NCBI RefSeq assembly: GCF_018139145.2
Contig: NC_059477.1
Location: 37,020,502-37,084,501, forward strand
Direction: 5' to 3'
DNA from: Gymnogyps californianus
Lineage: Eukaryota > Chordata > Aves > Accipitriformes > Cathartidae
Length of the DNA stretch: 64,000 nucleotides
The notes beneath the pieces are model-generated. The model made no database searches. It had not been told where the DNA came from and saw only the letters and a list, made by a program, of their open reading frames with translations. A program made the position numbers and the translations under genes. How positions within the stretch are numbered: the first letter of the stretch is position 1; each line of letters opens with the position of its first letter. Of this stretch, positions 27,501 through 39,801 are shown in pieces.

Positions 27501-30500
27501 CCTAAAAAAAAAAAAAAGGCTTTCAAACTCACTGTAGTGATAAACACAGCATTTACACCAAGCAACATTCACAGATGAAGATATTTTTGCCTCCTGATAA
27601 CACACAATATATGTGTTATCATTGTGTGCATATTCCATTAAGAAACAGACCTGGATTAGATTCTTGTGGACAGATTATGGAATGTTTCCTTTGTATTCAT
27701 GACTGAAACGGAATAATAGGATTTACCTGATTCAGAGATCAGATCAGGCCTTGTTTAAAAGGGCAAACCAAGAATGGGAACAGAAACTTTTTGTATCAAT
27801 CCAAGTAGGGAAAAAAAAAATTAAATAGAATGGCCCCAACTTCTGTAATACTTTTGTCCTGATGTGGCATGATACAAACTACTTATTATCATAAAAAACC
27901 CTCATCTTCTATGCAATCATTCAGTTGAAAATGCCATCATTTAAAAATGTTGATAAAAAGAGGTAGGTAATAATACAATGTGTGGAGTTAATGAGAGAAG
28001 TGCTATATTGGTTTGATAGATCTTTTGTCCCTCTAAGTTTAGGAAGCAGAGAATATTCACGGTACACAATTTATTAAACTTGTCTAAAGAAGTGAGCCTA
28101 ATATGGTGAGCCTTTACCCTAGTGCCTTAACAAAGGCCATTGTGAATCTATTCTGACTGGGTACTTTTCCAGATTTCATGCCCATTAAAGCATCAATTAC
28201 CTCTGACATTTCTATCAGCCTCCTATTAAGTTTGCACTTACTAAATTTCCAGAAATCATGAGAAAATTAATCCAGGCATTAATCAGACTGCAGAAGGAGT
28301 AACTTAAAAAAGGAGAAAAAAAGATCAGTATAATTTATGATAATAGATTTTCAAATAAATTGCTTCCTTTAGTTAATAACTTGTTCTCTTGTGACTACAT
28401 ACTTGATATTACACTGGAAGCAGTTGTTTTTCTGGCTAGATCAATTAGTTAATGTTTACACAGCACTTTGAAGATGTAAAGCACTATGTAAATTCAGGCT
28501 TGTTGTTATTATTGCTAGATCAGTCAATAATCTACCAGGCTCATAGTCCTCTTTGTAAAACAGTTGCCTTTAGTCATCCCACGAAAGGGGTTGTTTCTTC
28601 TTTCTTTTTCATATTTTTAGAGGACCTTCAGTTGGCAGATTTTCGGTTGGAGGGCTTCTTTTTTATAATACTGAATAGCCACTTCATTGTACTGAAAAGA
28701 CCCAGGAGGCAGACAGGCTAAAGTTATTATTACTTATTATTGCCTCCATTAATGGGTTTAAAAGCCCACTGGACCTGGAATCAATAAGATCAGAAATGGA
28801 ATAAATCAGTTATATTTACTCTGTTTAGTTTCCTCCCCCTATATGATTGAATACCTATCTCTTAACACAGGGATAGGGGTACATCTCAGTGAATTTCAAA
28901 CTATTTGAGTTTTGAAATCATAAGGACCAACTGAATTGAAATAAACACTATTTTCAAAGAAGGGGCTTGTTTTGGGGATGCACAGCAGCGGACATTCTGC
29001 ATTGTATGCTGAAGTCAAGTTAGATAAGGAGACACACAATGGGTAAGTAGTTAAGCTTCAGTTGAATTTAGGGACTTGAAATACTCAAAGCTGGTGGGAG
29101 TTCGGCTGTTTGCAAGGAAGCTCTCGGATACTAATCCAATCGTTCCTAACAAAGAGATGGAGTTGCTGAAATGCAATGCTTATTTTTCTCTCAGACTTTT
29201 TAAATTTAACCTTACAAATACTTCAGCTTATTGCTGAGCTTTTATATGGTGAAGTACTCCGTACATCACATCCTTTTTGTTCTTTCAGAACAAAATGAAA
29301 GCTAAGCAAAAAAATGGGAAAGTGAGAATAGGGACATTGCAGACATAGACACCTAAGAAATTGTGATTAATAGCACTCACCAGTTTTATAACGCTTTTGT
29401 CTAGTGGCACTGGCCTGGAACAAACAATAACAAACCAACCATAATGTAACATCCCCTGAGAGCCATTTGGATCATGCAGGAGCTGGAAAGCCGACAGCAT
29501 GAGCTAGTGAAAACTGTTCTAATTACTTGTTAAGATACACTCTAAAATCTGGCAAAGGAATCTGTACTGAGTACCACAAATGGTGCAGCAGTGCCACCAC
29601 CTGAAAGAAAGGGAGACTCTAAGGGTCGGGGAGAAAGCAGTGAGGATAATTAAAATAAATGAAATCATAGTAACGGTCTGATTTTAAAATCTAACTGAAA
29701 TCCTACTGCAGCCATTCCTAATGAGGCCAGCCTTTGGCCTTTCTCCCAGAAATCAGTTTGTTTTCATCTCTAGCATTAAATCCAAGATGTACTGGGTATG
29801 ATATGCAGATGAAACCTGAGCAGTAAAGGAAACTGTAACAGGAAAGGGTTCTCTCCTTGCATGTGGAGTAGGAAGGTGCAATGTAGGATCACTTTTTCCC
29901 TGAGCTCCTCCTGGAGACCGATGTTCTTTTTGCATGCCTCCCGCTTTCCTGTTGATCTTTGCACAGAAGGATTCCAGAGGTATTGGAAAATGAAAGGAGA
30001 GGTAAGAAAGAACTACAGCCTTTTCACTCTCCGTATCTTTACATCAATCTCATGTTTGATGACTGGGTGACAAGACAAGATAGTAAGAAGTATGCTCACC
30101 AAGGAAATATGTTTGCTAAGGATAGCAACTGAGCAACCTTGCCTTCAATCTCTTATCTATTAAAAGAGACACTTTTCTGGTGTGAGATCCCATAGCCTGT
30201 GGCATACCTGATAGGTCATCTTCACAGCCTTACATACATCAGGGCCAAATAATTCAAAGAAAAAGAATTGTACTGCTTTCTGATGGCAACCTTTCTCTCT
30301 GCTGTATACCAGGGACTGTAATGACTTTATGTTAAATTAAATGTCTAAAGTTTCTATAGGAAACACCAATACTTATTGAGGAATCTCGAATGCTATGATT
30401 ATGACAAGATAGAACACCACAGAAAGAGGTGAAAGCTGTCTATATAAATCTGTCAATTTAAAGCTTTAAAGGATTTAAGATTGTCATCCTTGGCTGATTT

Positions 30501-33500
30501 GAAAGGCCCATATATTGTGGCTCCTGAAGACAAAGTAAGACTGAAATGTGCTGTTTAAACAGTTTAAATTTTTAACCAGGAATCATTGTAAATGTTTTCT
30601 GCATGTGAAATGGTTTTGCATTCAGAATTTCAGGCTCAGTTGCCACTGTTAGTCCTCTGCAACACTGATGTATGTGAGTTGGAATCATGGACTCTTAACA
30701 ATCAAGGCTCTGTTTTCATTAGGAACATTATATTTAATTTAATATCAGTCATGTGGATTCAAGTTATTTGATAATGTTTTGTTGGTTATACAGCATTCCG
30801 CAAGCCTACCCAAGCACAATGCACTAACTTTATCAAAAGCAACTTGCTGATGATCAGCCAGTCACAGACAGTGCTGTCTTAGGTTTCCACTGTCGTTTTT
30901 AAACACAGTTTTCTAATAAACATGGTTCCTAAAAAGTAAAGAAAAGAAAAAAGTTTCCCAGTTGGGAAGTCAATTGCTGAAGTGCTTCTATCCATTTATT
31001 GGCAGTGTGAATGATGAAAAAGCCAAACAGGTGCACAATGGAGAGCTAAAATATTCTGAGAACCTGTAAAAACAAACCCAAACCCCCCACTCTTTTCTGC
31101 TGAGGTGAGTCTAAGAGGGAGCCTTCCTGTTTGTTTTTTCCCAAACAAGGAGGAAGCACTGAGCTTTATTTTCCTATATCTTGTTTAGCCACCTTGATTA
31201 GAGTCTATATTCAGGTTCCTTAATGGACAGCATATTATATAGGTTGTTTGAGGTTAAGTAACAATGGGTAGCATGGCTAGCACAGTTTCCCATGTCTCTA
31301 AATATAAACACAATAAGAATCCTGTTAAGACAATGAAGCAAGATAGAAACAGGCTTGCTGCTTGAGCGCGTAGGTTCTTTTTCTTGTTTTCTGGCCATTA
31401 TGTAAACTGACATTCTGTTTTTCCCATTTGAGAGCAGACCTCTGCCTTATCATCATCACAGCAGATGTGCCCAGAGAATGTTTACCAATAAGGAAAAGAG
31501 ACATTGCTGTTGTCTGGGTTGTTATTTCCTACAACAAAGAATAGGGGAGTTGGGATGAAGGAGGAGGACGGAAGGCAGCCGGTGTTGAAACACTAGGGCG
31601 ACAATGTAAGCAGGAACCCTGATGTGTGGTTAAGAGCAGAGCAGTTGCATAGCTACCAACTTCATTCAGAAGTGTAGGTGTATGGAAGAAGTGTTAACTG
31701 CTACCCAAATCTGTATGTAGGCATCCATACCCACAAGCACAATGTTGCAGTATCTTTTGATGAAAACTATGCAAGCTTCCCCCCCCCCAGTGATAGTTAC
31801 ACCAGATCAAACCCTCCCATGCAAATTTGAGACACCTGTGTGAACTGGGTTTCAAACCATGTAAGCCACATCTACCTCAGCTTCATTTTGTTCTAGTGCA
31901 GGTAATTTACACCAACATTAGCTTAATTATTAGTAATGCAACCTTGATGCAAAAGCTCCTGTATCACTAAGGCCAACAAGTATTTTCTACAGATGGAAGA
32001 GAGGTTAGTTCCACTAGAAAACTGAATTTCTCTGCAAAAATAGAAAATGCCTGCTTTGGAGCAAAATCAAATTAAAGTATAAACAAAGGCAGAATATAAC
32101 AACTTCTAGGCAGGAAGAATGTTTGTGCAGTAATAGCAAAATTTTAACTGTTAAATATTCATGAATATATCTGAATTTAATAAAGACAAGAAAGCTACAA
32201 GATTCAGCTCAGCTCTGGATCTGAACTTTTCTCCTTGCTCAGATACGAGATCTCCTTCTGCCCAAAGTGACTGTGACTGCTAAAAAGCAATTCCTGAGAG
32301 TCATGAAGTATTCAGGCTTGGGTTTTTAGGTTGCATCTTTGTCTAAAAAAAGCAAGATAAATAAGTGAACTCCAATAGCCACTAAACACTCCTTCTAACT
32401 GTAAGCTGTCACTGCACTTGTGGCTCTGTGGCTTCTGCAAAATACAAATTATAATTTTCCCTAACTAAGTGTTAGGAGAAGGCTTTAACTGATACTTGAT
32501 GAAGATCTTGGACCATAGACAGTTAAAGAGTGTAAAGAGCTGAGAAGTGGTTTTGCAAGTAGTACAGCCTTTATGCTGTTTGTTTCTCAGTGAATCAAAA
32601 GGTTCTTTTAATTTTTGCAGTGGAAATAATAGGCACAGAGTTCAGGTCTCACTTATTTGGCTAAGAGAAATATCAACCAGAGGTAAAAAGTGAAACGCTG
32701 ACCCTGTTAACAAGTAAATGTAGATTGTCAGGACTTGAACTCATTCTGATTTCTCCAAGCTATAAATGTTAAAAACCCAGTAGTGTCTACATTGGAGTGA
32801 AAATGCATCAAATTCTGTGTTCAGTAAAACCAGCTTCATTCTCTCTGCTGTAGCTGATGAAGACACACTCAGCTGCAGACCATTACAGGTATAACCAAAA
32901 GTAGAATTTGTATTCTTGGGTTGTTTGAAAAGGTTCAGCCTCCAAGAAAAAGTGTCACCATCTGTGAGTGAAGGTCTTGGCAGCTGTATTCCAGGTGGTC
33001 ATTTAACTGGTATTAATATAACTTCACCTTCTGTGTTCATCCCTTTGTGACAGTTTGGAGATGCCATAGATATGGAAAGCAAGGGCACAAGGTTAGTTCT
33101 TCTGCACTGGAGTTGACACACATAATATATTTCGACCTCCTGGGATTTGGTGGAGTGGTTCATTAGTGCAGTGGAACTTATTCAAGGCTCTAATCTTTTT
33201 CTTTGAGGTATTTGTCTCTCTAATTATGCTTTTTATTGTTTTTATCAGAAGTACTTATTTCTAGAGAGCTATAGGGTTAATAAGCCTGGAATTTGTAAAG
33301 AAGTCTTTGTGTAATTGTTATGGCATATTTTATATGCACTGCAACATCATACTCCTGTAGAGAAGAAAATCTATATTTCTCCATCATACTTTAAAGACTA
33401 ATTCCCTGGAGTAATTTCCATTCTCTACTAGTTTATTCTAAATCAAATTGATTTTTTTCTGGGAGATTAAAACCTGCCTTGAAGATTGTGAATGGTTTTG

Positions 33501-36044
33501 TTGTGTAGGCCTTTATTAATAGACTCCCTGCAGCTTAATTCTATTTATATAAGTTGAAAACAATAAAAAGAGTTGACAGTTTTGTCAGTTGTATTTGCTT
33601 AAAAAAAAATATAAAAAAAGGAAACGCAGACACTCCTCCCCCTGATGTAGCAAGCGACATTGCTGTAAACAAACTTCAACGAAGTGTTTAGGAAGATCTG
33701 ACTCATTACTCAGGGTAGAGTGGGCTGTTGAGTTTATCTATGAAATGTTAAATCATGCAGAAAGTGAGCCATAGGACTTGGTGTGTGCTTTATTAACCAG
33801 GAGATGATTGTTTATCACGATCAACAATAACTGACGTATGAGTCTGTTCACAGAGATATATCCTACTGTGCTCTTCTTCAGCAAACATCGCAGGTTTCAC
33901 TGTGGTGTAACAGGCACAGACATCAGACAAGTGCAAGGATGCGCTGTGAGTGGCTTGTGGGCAGTAGCTTCCTGTATAGAGATACTGAAACTGGTGCGTT
34001 TAATTTGGAGGGGGAAAAAAAAAAGTGTATACCTCTTTATATAAGTTGCATTTTTCATTGATAGGACTTGCCTTGTGGAGGTGTCTGCCAGCAGGTAGCT
34101 CCTGCCTTTGGAAGTTAAGGTAAACATTGCACTACCGGTTAACAAATGCAGTATTTAAATAGTAGATAGTAGTGCAAATTTACAATTCCTAGTCAATTGT
34201 CTTAGTAGTAAGACAGAGGAGCTGAGATCTAGGTGTTAATGCTGAAACTTTTAATTCTAAACGTGGTTATCTTCACAGAACTGAGAAATCACTTTGCAGG
34301 TGATCAGAGAAACTTCTCAAGATTGTATTAGTCAGTCACCTGTTTAATCTGCCTTAGTTTAGGAACTGAATGAACCATGGCATAGCATCATAGTTTTTAT
34401 TATTATAAAAGCAGGATGAAAGCAAAATTTTTGTTCAAGATAATTTGACAAATACGATTTGAGCTTGCCTAAATGTCCTTCAGCTTAGTTTTGATGTGGG
34501 GCAGGCTACCACAGCTGAGTTGTGCCTCCCTGACTTCTGTCACCAAAACCACTGTATCTTAAAATTCCAACATAATGCTATTTATCGGCTTGCATTCACT
34601 TAAGAGATCATCCAGTTTTACTCTAGATATATTCTGTACTTTTGCTTTTTGGTGAATGAGTTAAAAATTTGGAATTTGTACTTAAATCTCTTTCAGCAAA
34701 CTGTTTACCTTAGCACAGATAAGAATCATGAAAATATGTTTTTCTACATGAAACACAATCAAAACATCTTTCTTATCCATTCAGTTAGTTCTTCAGCAGG
34801 CAAAAGTCTGTACATGTGCTTAGCATTAAGCATGTGTGTATTCCTACCGATTTGAGTTTACATTGGTCCTAAATTTCATCAAATAATGCCCTGAAACTCA
34901 TGATGGTCTTTAAATTGTTGTAAAGCAGAAGTAACTTCAGAGACATCAAAGCATTATATACCTTTAAATAGCCCAAATAATGACACCAGCACCTTGTGAC
35001 ATAAGATGTGACACAAGCACCTTGGAGGGTTCAACCCAAAATTTAAATCTGAACTCATAGTGCTGGAAAGTTTGTATCTAAACTCTGCTGTGGTCCTGCC
35101 CTTTGCCCTTAAGCATTTTTGAATTGAGAGATTTAGCTCTTTTGAATAAAATTGTAGCAATACAACTTACAAGGTGCCATCAATTTATTTGTAAAAGGGT
35201 TCTGTTAAATATCACGGTGGCATGTTTTTATATATATTCTTTATAAAAATTTGGGAAAGCAATCCCTAAGTCATGTTGGCAGTATAGCATTTAGAACACA
35301 TAGGACTATGTTACAAATGGCTGTATCAGGAGTGGGCAATTTAATTAAGTCTTTGTCACAGAAATGAAAAAAATTGAAACCTGTTGTTGGTTGGCCAGCG
35401 GACTAGTGGGGCAACTTGTGGGTGTGAACCAGGTAAAGGAATCCAAGCAAAGTTACAAGGTGGAAAGTATGAAACTAGGGAAAGAAAATGAGCTAAACAG
35501 CAGTGTTTCAGAACAACCCTGAGGTCCCTGTGTTGGGAACAAACGGAAGGAGCTGTCCTATCTTCCCTAAGTCAGAACTTAAAAAGTTTTGAACTTTAGT
35601 TATCTTTTGTGTTTTCAGCTTGATATGGGAATTATCTTCAAAGTAGTTATCTAAAGTTTTCTATCTGGAGAAAAAAAAAAACTTAAAAGGAATACTGAAT
35701 ACAACTGAAAGCAGTAGAAATCTACTAACTGATGAGCAAAAAATTGTCCTTTTATCTATAAATAGATTATTGATTCTGATACAACCACATCACAGTGTGG
35801 GTTGAAGAGGAGCTCTGGAAGAACTGATCATCTCAGAGAGGAAAAAAAAGAAAATTATTTTTACCCCCAGGAATTATATTTAATTTTGTCTGGTCTTTTA
35901 AAGCATATTTATATAAGACAGGATTTCTGTTGAGTTAATCATAATTCAAGAAACATGCTGTTATAAATTCTTTGCAATATACTTTCTTGAGATTTCATTT
36001 GTCACCCTCTGAAAATGTATTGAACTAATAATGAATGGGGACTC
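24559..36044. other. AT-rich noncoding stretch, no gene seen
   Basis: No frame above about 90 codons and no supported exon. It contains a SINE-type tail at 28453-28517, a C run at 31779-31788, and A/T runs. The segment at about 28140-28285 has the look of conserved noncoding sequence but this is only an impression. Confidence 0.65.
28453..28517 (+). mobile_element. Ancient SINE/LINE tail fragment
   Basis: ACACAGCACTTTGAAGATG, GTAAAGCACTATGTAAAT and TTGTTATTATTGC follow the common amniote tail pattern agcgctttgagatcc ... aaaggcgctatataaatg ... tattattatt. This tail is shared by several L2/L3/CR1-mobilised old SINEs, and a similar one ends the element at 58279-58420. Confidence 0.5.
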
Positions 36045-36120
36045 CAGGCCCATAAAGAAAAGTAGTTAGAGTCAGAAAAACTTAGCTTCCAGTCTGTGTT
36101 TTGGAGAACTTGTTTAGTTC
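36045..36120 (+). mobile_element. Possible MIR-like SINE fragment
   Basis: GTAGTTAGAGTCAGAAAAAC followed by TTAGCTTCCAGTCTGTG resembles the left part of MIR (tggttagagc...gagtcaggaaacctgggttctagtccctg). The match is weak and short. Confidence 0.3.
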
Positions 36121-37239
36121 CTTGGAGTGTTTTGATCTAGCTAGTATGTACAATGTCATGGATATCCTTCCAGTGACACTGGAGCTCATTATAGGCAGCA
36201 TGACTAATTTGTGTGAGAAAGAGGAGAAAGTTGATGCTGCAGCCTTATGCTTTAGGAAAAAACAAAAAGAGATGATCAGTTAGAGACTTGTTCTCGTGAT
36301 AGCTGGAGTCTCATGTAGTCTGACTGTTGTAATTTAAGATGTACACGTTATGTTAGAATAAAAAATAGAATAAAAACATAGTTGCTATTCCAGTTTCTAG
36401 TTACTGCCTACACTTAGTATCTTTTGATGAAATACTGAATTGTTTTTTGAGTGATACTCCTGCTGCATAGTATTTCTTAAGCTGTTAAACAAAACTGAAT
36501 CCACCTGCTGGTCTTCTAAGAAAGATCACCTTTTGTATAATTAGAAATATCAGGAATGAATGCAATAGTGATGGACATTTTCAGTAGAGACAGAGATATC
36601 AGCGAAGAACAAGGTCACATTTTAAAAAAACCACACCCACACAAAACCCCAAAAAACTTTTGTCCGGTATTTTCTAGGAAAACAAACTGATTCTCCTTGT
36701 GTATTGGATTAAATTAAGAGTAACATCAATGAAGTTAGAGAGACACTAAAGTAAAATGGGTTGCAATAGGAGAAAATCAATCCAGATATTTTAAAGCAAG
36801 AATAATATTTAGATGTGTATTGGGTTTGCGTGGCAAGGTTTTGGTAGCAGGGGGGCTACAGGGGTGGCTTCTGTGAGAAGATGCCAGAAGCTTCCCCTAT
36901 GTCTGATTGAGCCAATGCCAGCCGGCTCCAAGACGGACCTGCTGCTGGCCAAGGCCGAGCCCATCAGCGATGGTGGTAGCGCCTCTGGGATAACAGATTT
37001 AAGAAGGGGAAAAAGTTACTGCACAGCAGCAATTGCAGCCAGAGAGAGAGGAGTGGGAATATGTGAGAGAAACAACTCTGCAGACACCCAGGTCAGTGAA
37101 GAAGGAGGGGGAGGAGGTGCTCCAGGCGCCGGAGCAGAGATTCCCCTGCAGCCCCTGGGGAAGACCATGGTGAGGCAGGCTGTCCCCCTGCAGCCCATGG
37201 AGGCCCACAGGGGAGCAGATCTCCACCTGCAGCCCCTGG

Positions 37240-37550
37240 AGGACCCCACGCCGGAGCAGGGGGATGCCCGAAGGAGGCTGTGACCCTGTGGGAAGCCCGC
37301 GCTGGAGCAGGCTCCTGGCAGGACCTGTGGCCCCGTGAGAGAGGAGCCCAGCTGGAGCAGGTTTGCTGGCAGGGCTTGTGACCCCGCGGGGGACCCACGC
37401 TGGAGCAGGCTGTTCCTGAAGGACTGCACCCCGTGGAAGGGACCCACGCTGGAGCAGTTTGTGAAGAACTGTAGCCCCTGGGAAGGACTCACGTTGGAGA
37501 AGTTCATGCAGGACTGTCTCCCATGGGAGGGACCCCACGCTGGAGCAGGG
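37240..37550. repeat. Degenerate tandem repeat inside the LTR (CCACGCTGGAGCAG unit)
   Basis: The word CCACGCTGGAGCAG and close variants recur at about 37244, 37303, 37347, 37391, 37441, 37487 and 37532, roughly every 45-60 bp, each followed by a G-rich linker and a CCC(C/G)GTGG-like phrase. This minisatellite-like section makes up about a quarter of the LTR and creates the long spurious frames there. Confidence 0.8.
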
Positions 37551-37770
37551 GAAGAGTGTGAGGAGTCCTCCCCCTGAGGAGGAAGGAGCGGCAGAGACAA
37601 CGTGTGATGAACTGACTGCAACCCCCTTTCCCCGTCCCCCTGCACCGCTCAGGGGGAGGCGGTAGAGCAAATCAGGAGTGAAGTTAAGCCTGGGAAGAAG
37701 AGAGGGGTGGGGGGAAGGTGTTTTTAAGATTTGGTTTTATTTCTCATTATCCTACTCTGATTTGACTGGT

Positions 37771-37776
37771 AATAAA
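37771..37776 (+). terminator. LTR polyadenylation signal AATAAA
   Basis: A canonical AATAAA lies in the right part of the LTR, about 190 bp before its end, followed by a run of C and then U5-type sequence. It gives the orientation of the LTR and could end transcripts read from it or through it. Confidence 0.6.
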
Positions 37777-39723
37777 TTATTTCCCCCCCCCCCCCCAAGT
37801 CGAGTCTGTTTTGCCCATGACAGTAATTGCTGAGTGCTCTCCCTGTCCTTACCTCGACCCACGAGCCTTTTGTTATATTTTCTCTCCCCTGTCCAGCTGA
37901 GGAGGGGAGTGACAGAGGCGGCTTTGGTGGGCACCTGGTGTCCAGCCAGGGTCAACCCACCACAAGATACAAAAAATAGTAAGATCCTTAGTGATATTAT
38001 ACAACTTATTTGTGATGTATTTTTCTGAAATATAATCAATGTTGTTTGAACCTGGCCTTTTTCTTAGAAAAAAGGAGTTCCAGCAAGAAGGAACAGAGGT
38101 GGAAACCAGTGTTAACTTTAGTCAGCTGTGAACCTCCTCATTAATTTAAATAATGCTGTTCTCAAAACTCATCCAACAGCAGCATCTCAGTTCAACAATT
38201 TCCTTTTCAGTCCAATTCATTGTCATTTGCCTTTTACCCAGTTTCCTAATCACCTCATAGTTGTGCTACTATGTGCTACAGTCCATATCGTTGTGCTACT
38301 AATTTCCCATGTAGCATTGTTTGAAGACTGTTGCTGCAGTCCATACACTGTTCATAGAATCTAAAAGTAAATTGAACTGAATGTGGTAAAAGAGGTTAAT
38401 TATCACTGCTAACAAACCCTTGTATACATGTGAGCCTGATGATATGGGACACTGAAGGCCTTTGGGAAATGCTCAACTCCTCCAATTTCTGTCAGCATCA
38501 GTCTGCAGGAGACAATCAGCAGTATACACATAACAGAATTAAATTTTTAGAGGTGCCTTGATCCTTAAGATTATTACCAGGGAACTTTTCCATCTGCTGA
38601 GAAAAGGCTGAGACAGTGCTTTAAATGGAAGTGTGTATTTGATATATATATGCTTCTTAAGTTTTGGTAAAAGGGGAGTTAGGCCATTTTGTTATCTTAT
38701 GAAACGTGTTTTGAGAAGATACATCTATGAGACAACCAAATTAAAAAAAATACTTGCTACATCCTATTCTTAGTATAAGCTGGGTAAAAAATAATTCAAG
38801 TTACTGGTGAATGAATTTCATCTTTACAGACCTTTGTAAAGCAATAGAATAATAATGACTGGTCTCGCTCCATTGTTATTCCATTGTTTTTAGTCTTCCA
38901 GTGTTGTTCATACACTGAGGCATCATGCTTACAGATGCATAATCATTTTCAAATAAATGCTTCAGGCAAATGGTTGATGGAGTGCTGCCATCTCTTGGTT
39001 ATGCAAATTATATGTTGCAAGATATCGGGCACTTCTTAGATGGAAATGCCCTCCCTAAATAGCTTTACTCTGTTTGTTATGTGAAGGGTGATACTCAGCT
39101 CTAACATTCAACATATTTACAGACAGTTTGCATTTAATGTGTCCAGCAAGGTTGTTAGTGATATTTGAGAGACATTGAGTTTGTCCTTCCTATTAAAGAT
39201 AAAGAGGTTGGCTGCTGTTGAGAAAGTGGTTTGAAGTCGCAAAAGCATTAAAATGCTGTTCAGACATCTAAGCATGTGGACCCCTGTTCTGTAGCTAGCA
39301 GTGTCAAGGAGAGACCGTGCACGTGTAGCCTTGTAGCCCAGTAAATATGGTGTTGCTGTTGCACGTAGCATGCCACAGGCTTTGTGCTAAGCTAAGGACA
39401 CCAGCCTCAGGACTTGTCAGGCTGTGCCTGGACTGGAGTTTTGTTTTAGTTTGCTAAGTTGTAATGGCATTATTTAACAAGCAGCTAGCTTTTGCTTAGC
39501 TTTGCACAATTGTGTGCTAATGCTTATTGTTATGTATTTCTGTAGCTAATAGGTAGTAATGACAAGTAGTCCTTAGCATAGAGTGAATTATCTATGACCC
39601 TACAATAAAACACAATGTAGAAAAGTACAGGCAGGCGATGGTAGCAGACACCTTGGAAGTGTGGGCACAGGATGATACCAGAGACCTCAGGGCTATGGTC
39701 AGTGGCTGGTCATTAGATGAAAG

Positions 39724-39801
39724 CAATTTAACACCCACTTGAAATGTTAAAGTACTTTTTCTATAATGCTGAAGATAATGAGGATTTAATCAGAATCTCA
39801 G
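39724..39801. repeat. 77-bp duplicated sequence, copy 1
   Basis: This segment matches 44459-44537 in the same orientation. A 25-base block (39729-39753) is identical in the other copy, and the remainder, up to TTTAATCAGAATCTC, differs at about ten positions. No match continues on either side. It may be an unnamed interspersed repeat or a local duplication; there are no target-site duplications or terminal repeats that would settle this. Confidence 0.7.

Larger units (their letters stand above)
36816..37964 (+). mobile_element. Solo LTR of a bird endogenous retrovirus (ERVL-like)
   Basis: The element begins TGTATTGGGTTTGCGTGG and ends CAACCCACCACA, giving TG...CA ends over 1149 bp. It is flanked by AGATG on the left and AGATA on the right, a five-base duplication with one mismatch, as expected of ERVL-type integration. 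From memory, its start, its body and its end are those of a long LTR that is very common in neoavian birds. A polyadenylation signal (AATAAA, 37771-37776) sets the + orientation and ends the R region; the U5 part follows. An ATTTAAG word at about 36996 is a plausible decayed TATA box. No primer-binding site or gag/pol follows, so it is a solo LTR. The frames of 80-223 codons on both strands inside it are not genes. Confidence 0.9.

Noticed and set aside
36999..37670. 223- and 209-codon minus frames and the 156-codon plus frame
   Set aside because: They lie wholly inside the solo LTR and come from its GC-rich degenerate tandem repeat; LTRs of this type carry no gene there.
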